From contig NC_034411.1 in NCBI RefSeq assembly GCF_002078875.1, positions 57,399,238 through 57,463,237 of the forward strand: a stretch of DNA of 64,000 bases. Direction: 5' to 3'. The stretch comes from Numida meleagris (Eukaryota; Chordata; Aves; Galliformes; Numididae). Position 1 is the first letter of the stretch, and each line of letters begins with the position of its first letter. The notes under the pieces were generated by a model. The model saw only the letters and a program-made list of their open reading frames with translations. It searched no databases and was not told where the DNA came from. The position numbers and the translations under genes are program-made. This document shows, one piece after another, positions 36,013 to 47,350 of the stretch.

Positions 36013-36890
36013 AAGAACTGCTCTAAAAATACTGCCTCTGATTTTATTATGTCAGCCCAGGACATCAGAGGAGGATGTCAGTGGTATGGCAGAAGAGGGT
36101 GAAACTTCCTGCCAATATTCCATTACTTTTTGTGACAGATGGCAGCAAAGGGGCTGTCTGACGAAACGGTATCTGACATGGAAGTACATATGAAGCAAAG
36201 GTGTGTAACTGGAATTCTTCCATGAGGAAACAATAGCACTTATTAAATTGATCAACACTTGTTGAATGTTAATGGAGACCAAAGAGTGGATGTGAGCACA
36301 GTGAGGTGGTGGGAGAAGCATTTCAGCAGTGGCAACAGTGACATGAAAGACAAGTCATGCTCAGGACAGCCATGCAGATCTTTATGAGTGCAGCACACAA
36401 GCTGTTGTTCATCGATGGTGAAAATGCATAGGTAATCATAGAATCATAGAATGGCCTGGGTTGAAAAGGACCTCGAAGATCATTGAGTTTCAACCCCCCT
36501 GCTGAGTGCAGGGTTGCCAACCACTAGACCAGGCTGCACGGAGCCACATCCAGCCTGGCCTTGAGTACCTCCAGGGACGGGGCATCCACAACCTCCTTGG
36601 GCAACCTGTTCCAGTGCATCACCACCCTCTGAGTGAAAAACTTCCTCCTAACATCTAACCTAAATCTCCCCTGTCTCAGTTTAAAACCATTCTCCCTTGT
36701 CCTATCACTATCTGCCCTCATAAACAATTGTTCCCAACAACAATCGTTCCCACCACAATGGTGGTGACTACGTTGAAAAATAGTGTTTTGTAGCTGAGAA
36801 TTTGCTTTATCAAATAGTGTTATTGTGGTCTTTGTACCTGTTGCAGTTTTCATGGAAATAAATGAGGCATTACTTTCAAAGCGACCCATA
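36013..36890 (+). mobile_element. Internally deleted mariner transposon, interrupted by a CR1
   Basis: This is a second, more diverged copy of the element at 21481-22040. The left end (AAGAACTGCTCTAAAAATAC) aligns with the first copy's terminal repeat. The right end is followed by TA at 36891-36892, but the left TA is lost. Broken transposase remnants are on the plus strand. A CR1 at about 36437-36756 splits it: mariner sequence stops at GCATAGGTAAT and resumes at AATGGTGGTGAC. Without the insert it is about 555 bases, matching the other copy. Confidence 0.85.
36437..36756 (-). mobile_element. CR1 LINE 3' fragment nested in a mariner copy
   Basis: The plus strand begins CATAGAATCATAGAATGGCC, the reverse of a CR1 3' end. 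It continues with the same text as the 3' part of the element at 6263-9110, encoding the ORF2 C terminus ([20 protein letters not shown]) on the minus strand. A three-base AAT flank at 36434-36436 and 36757-36759 is compatible with a short target duplication. The minus-strand frame at 36524-36961 fuses this CR1 tail to mariner and flanking DNA and is an accident of the insertion. Confidence 0.9.
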
Positions 36891-39800
36891 TAGTTATTTT
36901 TAGGCTGAATTTGGATAATATCATCCTTCTGAGAAGAAAAAAGAAGTGGTTTCATTTTCAAAACACCAAAAATATTTTGTTCGCTTCAAATTTTGCTTTT
37001 TTTAGTTGTTATTAATTTAAGCCAAAACCACTTGCTGAATTTAGTATTGATGCTCATGGAGTTGCATTTTAAAAAAAATCTAAACTGCCTTTATTGCAAA
37101 TAGCATTAATTAGCAAAAATGCTGTTTAATATACATGTAGTGTACTCTCTATTTTAGTTTCACCCCATTACAAATTTTTGACAATGGTTAAATAAAAAGA
37201 TGATGAAAAGAAACACTACAGCAGCTCTTCTTTCATATTATTGTCAACACTGAGTCTGAGTGAAATGTTTTGCACGTAAAAGTGACTTTTTTAACCAAAA
37301 TATTGCACGTACGGAATGACTCATGTTATAAATCACACAATTTCTGTCAAAAGAAAGAAAAACGTTGCACAGGACTGACATTTGTCTGGTTAAAAAAATT
37401 AACTGTTTTTATGAAATGTGATTTCGCTCTCCCCAGATCATGCTGCTCTTCAGAAACATTTTTACAATACGTAAACCATTCTCAGATGCATATATTACCA
37501 CCTGTCACAGACTGCAGCCAAGATTGCCCCCTGAGGTTTTCCAAATTCTTGTCTTTACTATGGCACATCCTACAAGCTTGCCAAGAACTGGAAAGTCACT
37601 GCCCAAATACAGTAGATTTATTAGAATTGCTGAAGATATTTATGGCAGTGACCAGTTATTTGCCCTTAATGTATCCCATTGTTCTCTCACTGCAAGCTAC
37701 TCCAGGCTGCCAAATTTTTTGTGTATTCCTGTTTGCTGGATTTTATGAAGACTGGAATTTTAAGCAGAAGCTGCAATGCTATTTTAAATCGGGAAGCTCC
37801 AACAAATAGATATTCTCTAAGGGCAACTGACTTTCCAAATTTTATTTTCATTACAATTTTATGTCAGACAATATACATCGTATCCTAGATAGAATCTTGC
37901 TCAGGAAAGCTTCCTCATAGGATATTAAAATTTATGGCAGCCTGCTGCATTTTCCTCCCCTTCAGAGAAGGCCATATGTACCCACTGAAGCTCCGCCTGC
38001 AGCATGGGGACTTCAGAGCAGTATTAACTGAAATTCCATTGAAGTCCTTTTTGTTCCTTGTTTTGAGCTTCCAGCCTGGGATCATACGTGGGATGATAAG
38101 CAGAGGAATAGAACAGATGGAGGAAACAGATGTCATCTCCAGACACAGGTGAAAGGCTATGGTTAAATTCATGATCCTACAACTGCTAACTTTCTCTCCA
38201 TGCCCATATATCATCGCAGATAGCCCTGGCACCAGCAGATGTCCACTGTACCTACCCCAAATGTAACTGATAACTGCTATGCACTTCTATTTCCCACCTT
38301 TGACACTGGTAACAATATTCAGCTTTCTGATTATGAAAGTCACTTTTATTCAATTTGTATAAAATACCATGTGTATAACTGCAATTACTTGACATGGGAT
38401 AAATGATAACACATAAAATATCACTTAGAACTGAGGTCAGCATCGAAGGATAACAATCCTAGATGACCTCCAACTGAAAGCAGTAGCAAAATTACTATAA
38501 TAATTGGCACAGGATTGGCCTATAAATTGCCAGGGATAAACACTGCAAGGTGGTGTGCACTTTGGCTCTTGGAGATCTGAAATTAATTTTCAGCCTGCAA
38601 CACATCATGGGGATGTTGATCACAATGAGTTCACAAACCCACAGAGGAATCAGGGCAAGGCCAAAGTTTTGATGAAGCCTCTTAAAACTTAACCATAGTT
38701 AATTTTAAAAAGAAAAAAAAAAGAACACTTTTAGTATTTTCTACTACTTGTTTTACTGGTTAAATTAACAAAAAGAACTTGAAAATGGTCACAGTTTATT
38801 TTTTCTTAATTTTGTGTATTTGTCATTTTTTTTTGTACAGTAAATTCCTGTTTCCTGTGTGATTTGTTCAGACTTCAATTTTTAAGATTTTTTTACATAG
38901 TAATATAGAAAATGCAAAATAAAAAGTGTTACCATTTCCAGGAGCACTCAAGTTCCAACATTTGTAACGTAAGTTAGACACTGATTTCCAATGCGTTTTG
39001 TCTCCTCTTATATTTTTTAATACACGGACAATGCATATTTGAGCTAGAAGTACATCATAATCATTTGTGCCATAAAACTGGCAATGAAAAGAAAAAAACA
39101 AAATGCATACGTCTTCCAGAAAAAGACTTCAGGATAACTGCATGATGCAGTATTAGTCTATTGAACTGCCAGACAAAAGGCAAATAACAAATCCCATTTT
39201 CAAGAGCCAAACTGCTTAGGAAAGCGTAATGGCAAAGAAGAGGAAAGCCTGAGCACCTGTAATTCAGCTACCAAGATATTCGTATTCTAGATCAGTGATT
39301 TTTGAAGTTCTAATGTTTTTAGATGCCTAAAATTTTTCCAGTGCAACCTCCTGCAGAATTTGTTTTCCTATTCATCATTCACGAATGTCTTAGAATGTTC
39401 GTAGCCCCTTCTTTCTACTCCCCTTGCAGTCCAATGATCACATGCTCAAAACCAAAATTATAAATTCAGGAGACAAAATGGACTTTTAAAAATAAAACTA
39501 ATTACAGTTTTAGAGGACAAGTAACTTCTCAAGGCCAAATCCCACTGTCCTCATCCTATGCTCAGATCTCCAAAACTTTTAGGGCTCTGATCTACTACTA
39601 CTGGAAGTCACTGGCCAAGCTGGTCAAATATCTCTCCATGTCTCCACCAAGTAACTCTTTAAATCTTCCAAGCAATCTGTTATTCCAGCAGCCAGATGTC
39701 TTAAACAGTCACACTCATGCTTCATATGAAGCAGATCTTCCACACAGATGGGTCCAAGTCCTCCATGCTGCCTATGACTGAATCATGTGCTCCCTACACT

Positions 39801-40179
39801 CCCTGCTAGGAAACCCTTGGCAGTGTCTGAGATAGACTATTTCCTTCAGCCAAGATGATGTTTCATATGCATGAAAATGTGGCGAGCACTATGACAAATT
39901 AAGATCTCTACAATATTAGAGCGTACCTAATCAGAAGAAATGAAAAGAAGAAATTACAAGAAATCAGAGGTAATGAAAAGCCTAGTATGAAGCCTTTACT
40001 CGCTAGAATAAAGCAGCCATACATTAACCTTAGATTAGCCCTCAAAACTAGTGAAAAGAAGGACATAATGTCCATCTCTAAACAGACTGTTTTTCCTGCT
40101 GTTCACAGGATTTTTAAAATATATAAAGAGCATCCACAAATGTTCATATTGGTTGCTTATTATTCAGTTCATCTGTGTT

Positions 40180-40330
40180 AGTGAATAAAGCATCATACCT
40201 GATTTATTACTTTCGACAATGTCTCAGAACTCAAGATTCCATTCCACATTTGTGGAAAAACACTTAGGTGACAATGTAAAGTCTCTGAATGCTGTTTATC
40301 AAAATAGTTACATCTGAAAATGAATTCAAA
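40180..40330 (-). repeat. Unassigned old dispersed repeat, copy 2
   Basis: This is the inverted counterpart of 35345-35495. ACACTTAGGTGACAATGT at 40260-40277 is the exact reverse complement of 35393-35410. The hairpin core survives only partly (TTCCA-CATTTG-TGGAA). Similarity fades on both sides, so the true ends are uncertain. Confidence 0.6.
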
Positions 40331-43300
40331 TACAGAACATCCGCATCCTGCTATCATAAGAATCCACAGCTGTGTTTCAAGCCATACACATTCTATCAGG
40401 TTATCTACAGAGATGAGGAAAAAATCCAACACAACAAAGAAAGAAATTCTAAACAAAACTCCCCTGTAAGAAATATATTAATAAAGACGTGGCTGAAATT
40501 TGGTTATATTCTTGAACAAGGAATACAGATGTTTCACCTACAGTTGCAGCCATTCTTTTACATAGTCAGTACTTGCCTGGTTGGGGCTAGATTCTGTTGC
40601 TGTGACACTACAGGATATAACTACACCACAGGAGAAACTCTGCTGTGATTTACATTCTGTTCAATGCAGGAATATTACAGTAGCTCACAGGAAATCACTC
40701 TGGAGCCCTTACTATTTCTATTACAAACAGTTCAAGTAAAATCAAGTGGGGCCACGTACTTGAGTACTTACTGTTAATATGGATGCCTTTTACATTTCTT
40801 AAGAAAAATACATCTTGTAACACATAGTACATAATGCTGATTATACTCACAGATTATCAAATCCTTGAGGAGGCTCAAAAACGAGACATACAGCATTTCA
40901 GATGTTTCTTTTGGATGCCTTTTGATGCTTCTCTAGAAGGTGTCTCCTTACACCACTCCCAGTCCTTTACTTCCCTAGGTGCCATCTCCTCAATAGCATC
41001 TGCCAGCATCTCCCTCCTTCCTCAGGAAGGGTCTAACTGCCTCTTGCTTAGTTGCCAAGGATCCCTGAAAATATACTGCCATGTTTCTTTGTTCTTCCTT
41101 CAGGAGGGAGTTGGATCTGTACACGCTTTCCTTTTCCCCATAACTGTCTGTACTTGGGTCTGTGCGCCCCTAATCCTCTCTGTCGTATCTGTACTATGTG
41201 CTTTCTTCATTTTCTTTATTCAACCTTCGTTTTTTTCCTATTTAGGAGATGAACCATTCTGGATGTCAATTTTACTGGAAGAAATGTAAGATCTGAGACA
41301 GAGATCTGTTATGCCAAAAATGCTAGGAGATGGCATCAGTTAGCATTGTAACCACTACAACGTTTCCCATGCTTCTGATCTGCGCTTGACAGTCAAGAGG
41401 AGATCAAGGAAACAGAAAAAAAGCATCTCCTCCACTTAACTTTATCCAGTCAAGGATGAAGTGCCAGCAACTGGGGGGATTGGTGAGTGGACTTGGGTAA
41501 GTCACTCCCTACCAGCCAAAAGGAGGAAGGGAGCTGGCTGTTATGTCACTCCTGGAAGTACAGTATGTGGGTACTGCTGAAGACAGCATCTTGCCTACAG
41601 CAGTCTGTGTGACTGGATGTGACTGAGTGCATGTCCCAGGGATATGCATTCAGCCTCACTACTAGTGGAACCTGCAAAAGAGAAAGCAGCAGCCGTGTCC
41701 ATTGGTCTGGGATGGAGACCTGTGGGTTTCAGGACAACCCAGGCTGGGAACAAGCAGTTGGGCAGGAGGAATCGCCAGGCTCTGGAGCTGTTGGGGGCAA
41801 AGGCCATTCCTAACAGTCCTTAACAGCTTGCTTAAGCTGATGCCTTCAATCCTGCAGTCATAACAACATTGCTTAAGTACTGTCACGGTCTTCTTACATG
41901 CCCCATACTACGCCTTCCATTTTTAAAAAACCTAATCCATACTGAGAGGAGCTCACTGCTCCCTGTAACATCGCTGAGGATTTGGATGATAACACTAAAG
42001 CAAACCATCTTATTTATCTCAGACAAAACACAGAGGTAAGTCAAGGTAAGCTACAAGTTGAAGAAGCTCACACTTTGATCAGCCATCTAGTTATTGAACT
42101 GTTACATGTATTGACCTAAGTTGGGAGAAAAATTTAGTGAGGAAGAGGTAGGGCAGCTAGCAAGTGCTAGGGTTAACATTCTTCTCCAGATTTTCTATCT
42201 GTCCATCAACTACATTTTGCAAGCCCTGCATAACTTTCAATCATCTGTCTTAGCAATTACATATCTGAATGACTACATATGTGCTTTGAAAGTACATAAC
42301 AAGACAAAAGGTTAAATCTTAAGTTCAAGCAACAGGAAGTTGTCATCAGTTCAAATGGGATCAGAATGTTATATGTGATTCAATTTTTTTTTTTCTTGTC
42401 AGTAATGCCCGATGTGTGGCTTGCTGCCTTTTCAAAATAACTGCTACTAGGGTTTATTATTTATAAGCTTAGGAGTCTTTGGAGGCTGTCCATTTCAAAC
42501 CCTAAGAGATCCATTCTTGTTATTCATTTTTAAACATTCATGCTTCAGCATTAAATTGGCTTATTAAAGAATACAATGATAATTGCTGTGGAACTTAAAA
42601 ATGCTGATCTTTTCATAACCCTGAAAAGTAAAAGACTCATTTTAATGTACCCTAAGGAATTATGGAACTTAAATTATTATTTCTATAGTGACAAAAGAAT
42701 GCTTTATGTTTACAAATTTAGCATAAACTTCTACAGAGAGCCTAATTTGTAAATGTCTACTTACCTCCAGTAGCTTTCTTCTTCATTTTGAGGTCACAGA
42801 ACTATTACAGCAAATTCTTCAGAGTTACTGCACACTGTATGTAAAATAAAATTACAGTCTTACAATTTGGATGTTGGAATTTGTTCATTACTGACAGAAG
42901 GAGAATGCCTTTAGTGAATCTAAATTCCTGGAATTGCCTCCTTTAAAATCAGAGTGATTTTTTATGTGACTAAAGGCAGCTAGAACTGGCAAGAATTTGC
43001 AGAAGTGAGCCCAGAATACTACAGTTTTCTATTCTACTGTTTGGCATGTGGGGAAAAATTCTGTCATTCCATGGAAACTGGCAGATCTAATCATATGTGA
43101 AATTTCATATGGTTTTGCTTATCAACAAAACAGATGAGCTATATGATTTTTCCAAGCTGATATTTTATTTGAGAGAGTGACAACTTTGACCAGACAGAAT
43201 GAGTCAAAAGGAAATACTTGAACAAAAAGTTGAATAAATATGTTTATAAGTAGTCCTGTGTAAAGTTTCTACCATTTTTAACTTATGAAAATGGTTCAGC

Positions 43301-43375
43301 CATGAGGTTATTAGCAGCACGTAATCCACAGGCACAATGGCACCTATAAGCTCATTCATCGATCAGCACTGTGCT

Positions 43376-43397
43376 AAACAAACAAACAAACAAACAA
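43376..43397 (+). repeat. (AAAC)n microsatellite
   Basis: Five AAAC units plus a partial one, followed by an A-rich stretch. It is simple sequence in intronic DNA. Confidence 0.9.
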
Positions 43398-43738
43398 CAA
43401 AAAAAAAGCAGTCCATATCTCAAAGGAAGTATTTGTTTCTTAAACCTTAAGTACATTATTTTTTTCTCACCACTTTATACCTTTGATTTTCCTAAAAAGT
43501 TCCATTAAAAAAAAAAAAAGTAAATAAAGAAGAACTCTACATTGCCTTTAGTTCACCACGCTTTGGTGACTGCAGAGAACAACCCCTTTTCCTCCTCAAG
43601 ACACATCTGTGTACATTCCCCACAAGAATGGAATATATCTGTAGTTCCCCTGAACTCTCCCTACATTTTCACTTTCTCCTACAGTGCAATGACTATCCTG
43701 AGAAGCTAATCCTCATATTAATATTAGTTCAAAGATGT

Positions 43739-43778
43739 ATCATAGAATCATACAATGGCTTGGGTTGGAAGGGACCGG
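43739..43778 (-). mobile_element. Minimal CR1 3'-end relic
   Basis: Only about 40 bases match CR1: CATAGAATCATACAATGGCT then TGGGTTGGAAGGGACC, the reverse of a CR1 3' terminus. The copy is either extremely 5'-truncated or eroded. Confidence 0.7.
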
Positions 43779-46700
43779 TAATATATTTTCATGCTCAGCA
43801 AGCTGACTGCAGTTAAGTATAGTGTGATCACAGAGAAAAATATTTTCTTTGAATATCCTTTTAACCTAGGGTTGTCATATGCTTCTGTACACTAAAAGCC
43901 TTACTTTGGCTTGCTTCCAGACTTCCTTTGAAACAAAGCCTGAGCTCTCTGTAGAAGGTTATTTTTCTGTGTTAGCGTGCATATTCAAATTATTGGAAAC
44001 AGGGCTGGTAAGTTCCTCACTTCCATAGAGGAACCAGGAAAACTCCTGTGCCAGTTTTTATCAAAGTAATTCTAAAATGCTAACTGGTAGAATGATATTC
44101 TGGGGTATATGGTGAAAGGCTCACTTTGCCCGATATCCCCAGAGAAATAGTCTGCTTAAGAGTGATGATAAGGTCCTCATCCAAAGCAACCTTAAGGCAA
44201 AGCAAACACTAAAGTCCACTAAATGTATGCAGTACAAAGCAGAATATGTTAAAAATAGGAGCAAGTAAAATAAGATTTTATTACAGGGAGAACAAGGACT
44301 TAATAATATTACTAGCTCAGTATGAGCTCTCACTCTTCTCCTTAGCCTCCCCTGCTTCTATTTGCCATGACTCAGTTTTTTTGTCCCAAGACTTTAAGGG
44401 TTTCACACAGCATAGTACTGAACAGATTGCCTGGCTGAAGATAAATCATAAACTTTAGTATATATAAATACTAAAGACGCTGTACTGAATTAATGCCTGC
44501 TATAGGTGAACAGCAGTATAGCTTTTACAGAATTGGGAATAAATAAAATGTACTTTATATTAATAATCAGTGAATGTGGAGATTTCAATAAATAAAAATT
44601 AATGACTAAATCCTAACATTCAGATAAAACTAGAAGCTTTACAGATAAAGCTAGCCTGTATTACCAAACACTTGGGTTTATAACATAATTAGCATATACT
44701 TTACAATAATCATCAGATAGTCTTTGTTGTCAGGCCTCTGAATAGAGAACCAACATCTTTTGAGCAGGCCATAGTAAGTCCTTTCCCCTTCCGTTACAAA
44801 CCAGAATTGCAGCCTTTGGGCACAATTACATCATGCAGTGAGGTGCTGTAATCTGAACTCTGAGATACAGCTAACAAAAAACAAACAACAATAAAAAGCA
44901 GGTAGAGTCCTACTGCCTTGGATAAAACATCACTTTTATATTTCTTTTTGCAGAGGCAGTATTTTCTCCAGATGGCATGATGCAAGTTAAGCAGGTAATA
45001 AAATGTCTGACATCGCAATGTGTAGACAGAACAAACCACTTTTTGCACAGTCAGCTATTAGATGAAGGGCTCTTTTGAAAACTAATAGTCCTACCTTCCA
45101 CATGCTGGTACCAAACTAGCCTTTTGCCTGAGGAATCTGCATCCTAAAGGAAGTGCAAGATAAATCACTCCTTACGGCTGTCCTCACATTTTGAAATCCA
45201 GTGCTTATCCATATTCATCCAATGAGAGTCATCTTTCAGCATGGCTCAGCGTGATTGACAAAATCCTTATAAACCCATGTGATTAAGCTGGACATGAAGT
45301 GAACAGTTCTCAGGGAAGATCTTTATGGTCCACTGCTGTCCACTTGCTATTTCCTAACTATTTGATGTTAAATTAGATTTGGGGCAAGCGTATTAAGTCC
45401 AAGTATCTCTGACAGCAAAGCCTAGCAATTCAGAGCATACAATTATCAAAATAATTAAACTACATGCATTAAACATAAATTCTTAGATTTTCAGGAAAAC
45501 TACGTTAACCTAGAATGACCATTTTTAAATCATTATGAAAAAATTGAGTCCCCACATCAAGGCTACTTGATGTTCTCTCTGTAAAGCCTCCTACTTTCTC
45601 TGTTCTCAGTACTTCAACTTCAAACGGAGCCACTGTTAACAATCATTACAAGTACTCCAGATGAACAGCTTTTGCAGTTAAAGTCAAACTGAGCATAATG
45701 AAATCTCCCATAGTTCACTGGGGGAAAAAAATGCAAACAGAATACGACTTGCTTTCCTTTCCCTGAATATTATAATGAAAAAACAGTTACAAAAATTTGT
45801 CATTCTTCAGCAATTCTTGTCTTCTCCCTGCAGATATTTTTCAAGAATATCTACTAAAGATGTTATCCTTCTTCAACATTTTTCTTCCACCTTCACCCTT
45901 CATTGATGCCTTTAGTTCACAAGAAAGATGAAATTTAACTTAGGACGACCTAAATGATTGCAAACGTTTTGCTCTGAAAGATAATCAAACCTGCAATTCA
46001 TAGTGTTTAAAACTACGCTGATCTTTTAGCTAGGTATGAAAATAAACCACAATGGCTTGACAGTATCTGATCCAGCAGATCCTGGAGCTGATTCTCCCAT
46101 GGACCACAAGAAATACTGAAATGATCACACTGAATGTCATTTCCTGTATGATTTTTTGAGATTCGTGACAGTATCACTGTGAAGGAAATTACTTCCTTTT
46201 CCAAAGTCCACTTAAAATGCTGCCAGGTTCCCATGCCTTTGTTAATTTATCTCTAAATTTTTGGTTGTAATTTTAGCCAGAATTGAATAACTTATGTCTT
46301 GTATTGAACAGGGCAGTCTTGTATGTGATGGCTTCATGAAAACTTCACCAAAAACTGCTTGGCTGCCTTCTAAATGAGACTGGGAGAAAATACATAGAAA
46401 ATATTTTTAACTGGATATTTACAAATCTGCAACTCCTGTATACATATAAATTCTATGCACATTTGCTATAATATACCTGGGATATCAGTTCTGCAATGAC
46501 TAATTTTGTTTAAACTCTGTGATAGCGTAGAAGAATAGGATACACACAAGTTGAAAAATATTAAGAGTCATCTGTTCGGCGCAAAATTGTAAAATACCAT
46601 TTAAAGTAAAAAACAGTTCACAAAGAGTTTCTTTACATAACATAGATTTTGCAGACTAATACACAAATTCCCCATTATTAGCCAACCCACCTAGAAAAGA

Positions 46701-47251
46701 ACGAGGATAATTTTGGGTGTTTTACACAAGATTCTGACAATCTTTCTCATACAAATGATTTATCTTCTGAAAGAAGACATGTCAGAAAAAGGACTGTTCA
46801 ATCATATTGAATTAAGAATCTGAAAAATAATCAAGTCTGCTCACATTAAAGCATGACAATCAGACTTCAGGCTTGGCTCCATGCTCGTTGCAAATTAAAA
46901 GGGTTTGGTAATGTCCCCTAGAGTTTTGGGTAGCAAAAGGAATTTGGAATGAGTAAATCATTTATGCTATTTAATTATGTATATGAAAATCTGGTCCCAT
47001 TGTAATTAATAGGTAAATTCTCAGTTATTCCAGGAATGTGGGCAGGAGCTCCATTTCAGAGGGCAGAAGTCATAACCTTCACAGAAGCGAGATACAGACA
47101 GCGAACCTCATCTCCACAGCCACTAGAAATGCTCACAGATTCCTTTTAGAAAGGCTCCAGCTATATTTATATCTAACTACATGTCTCTGAAGGCTGTAGA
47201 CTCATTCTTACTCACGTAGAAAGCAAACACACGTCTTAAATCACATTAAAT

Positions 47252-47350
47252 AAAACAATTTAGGCTGGACGAGACCTTCAGTGGTCACCTAGTCCAAGAT
47301 CCTAGTCCAAGATCCTGCTCATTGCAGGGTTAACTCCAACATTCAATCAG
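47252..47350 (-). mobile_element. Probable diverged CR1 3' fragment
   Basis: The text ACAATTTAGGCTGGACGAGA, CCTTCAGTGGTCACCTAGTCC and the following AGGGTTAACTCCAACATTC resembles the reverse of a CR1 3' region of another subfamily. It contains a perfect 13-base tandem duplication, CCTAGTCCAAGAT, at 47288-47300 and 47301-47313. Confidence 0.55.

Larger units (their letters stand above)
36893..43738. other. Intronic sequence with no supported gene
   Basis: It contains one copy of the unassigned repeat (40180-40330) and an AAAC microsatellite. Frames at 37270-37809 (179 codons) and 40834-41289 (151 codons) lack recognisable domains and are judged chance. A more GC-balanced patch at about 41380-41830 could be an eroded element but was not identified. 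Confidence 0.45.

Noticed and set aside
36524..36961. Minus-strand 145-codon frame
   Set aside because: It is a chance fusion of a CR1 ORF2 tail with mariner and flanking sequence, created by the nested insertion.
37270..37809. Plus-strand open frame of 179 codons
   Set aside because: No recognisable domain, AT-rich surroundings, no promoter or splice context. About one frame of this length is expected by chance in 64 kb.
40834..41289. Plus-strand open frame of 151 codons with hydrophobic stretches
   Set aside because: The hydrophobic residues come from T-rich DNA. No family resemblance and no gene context were seen.
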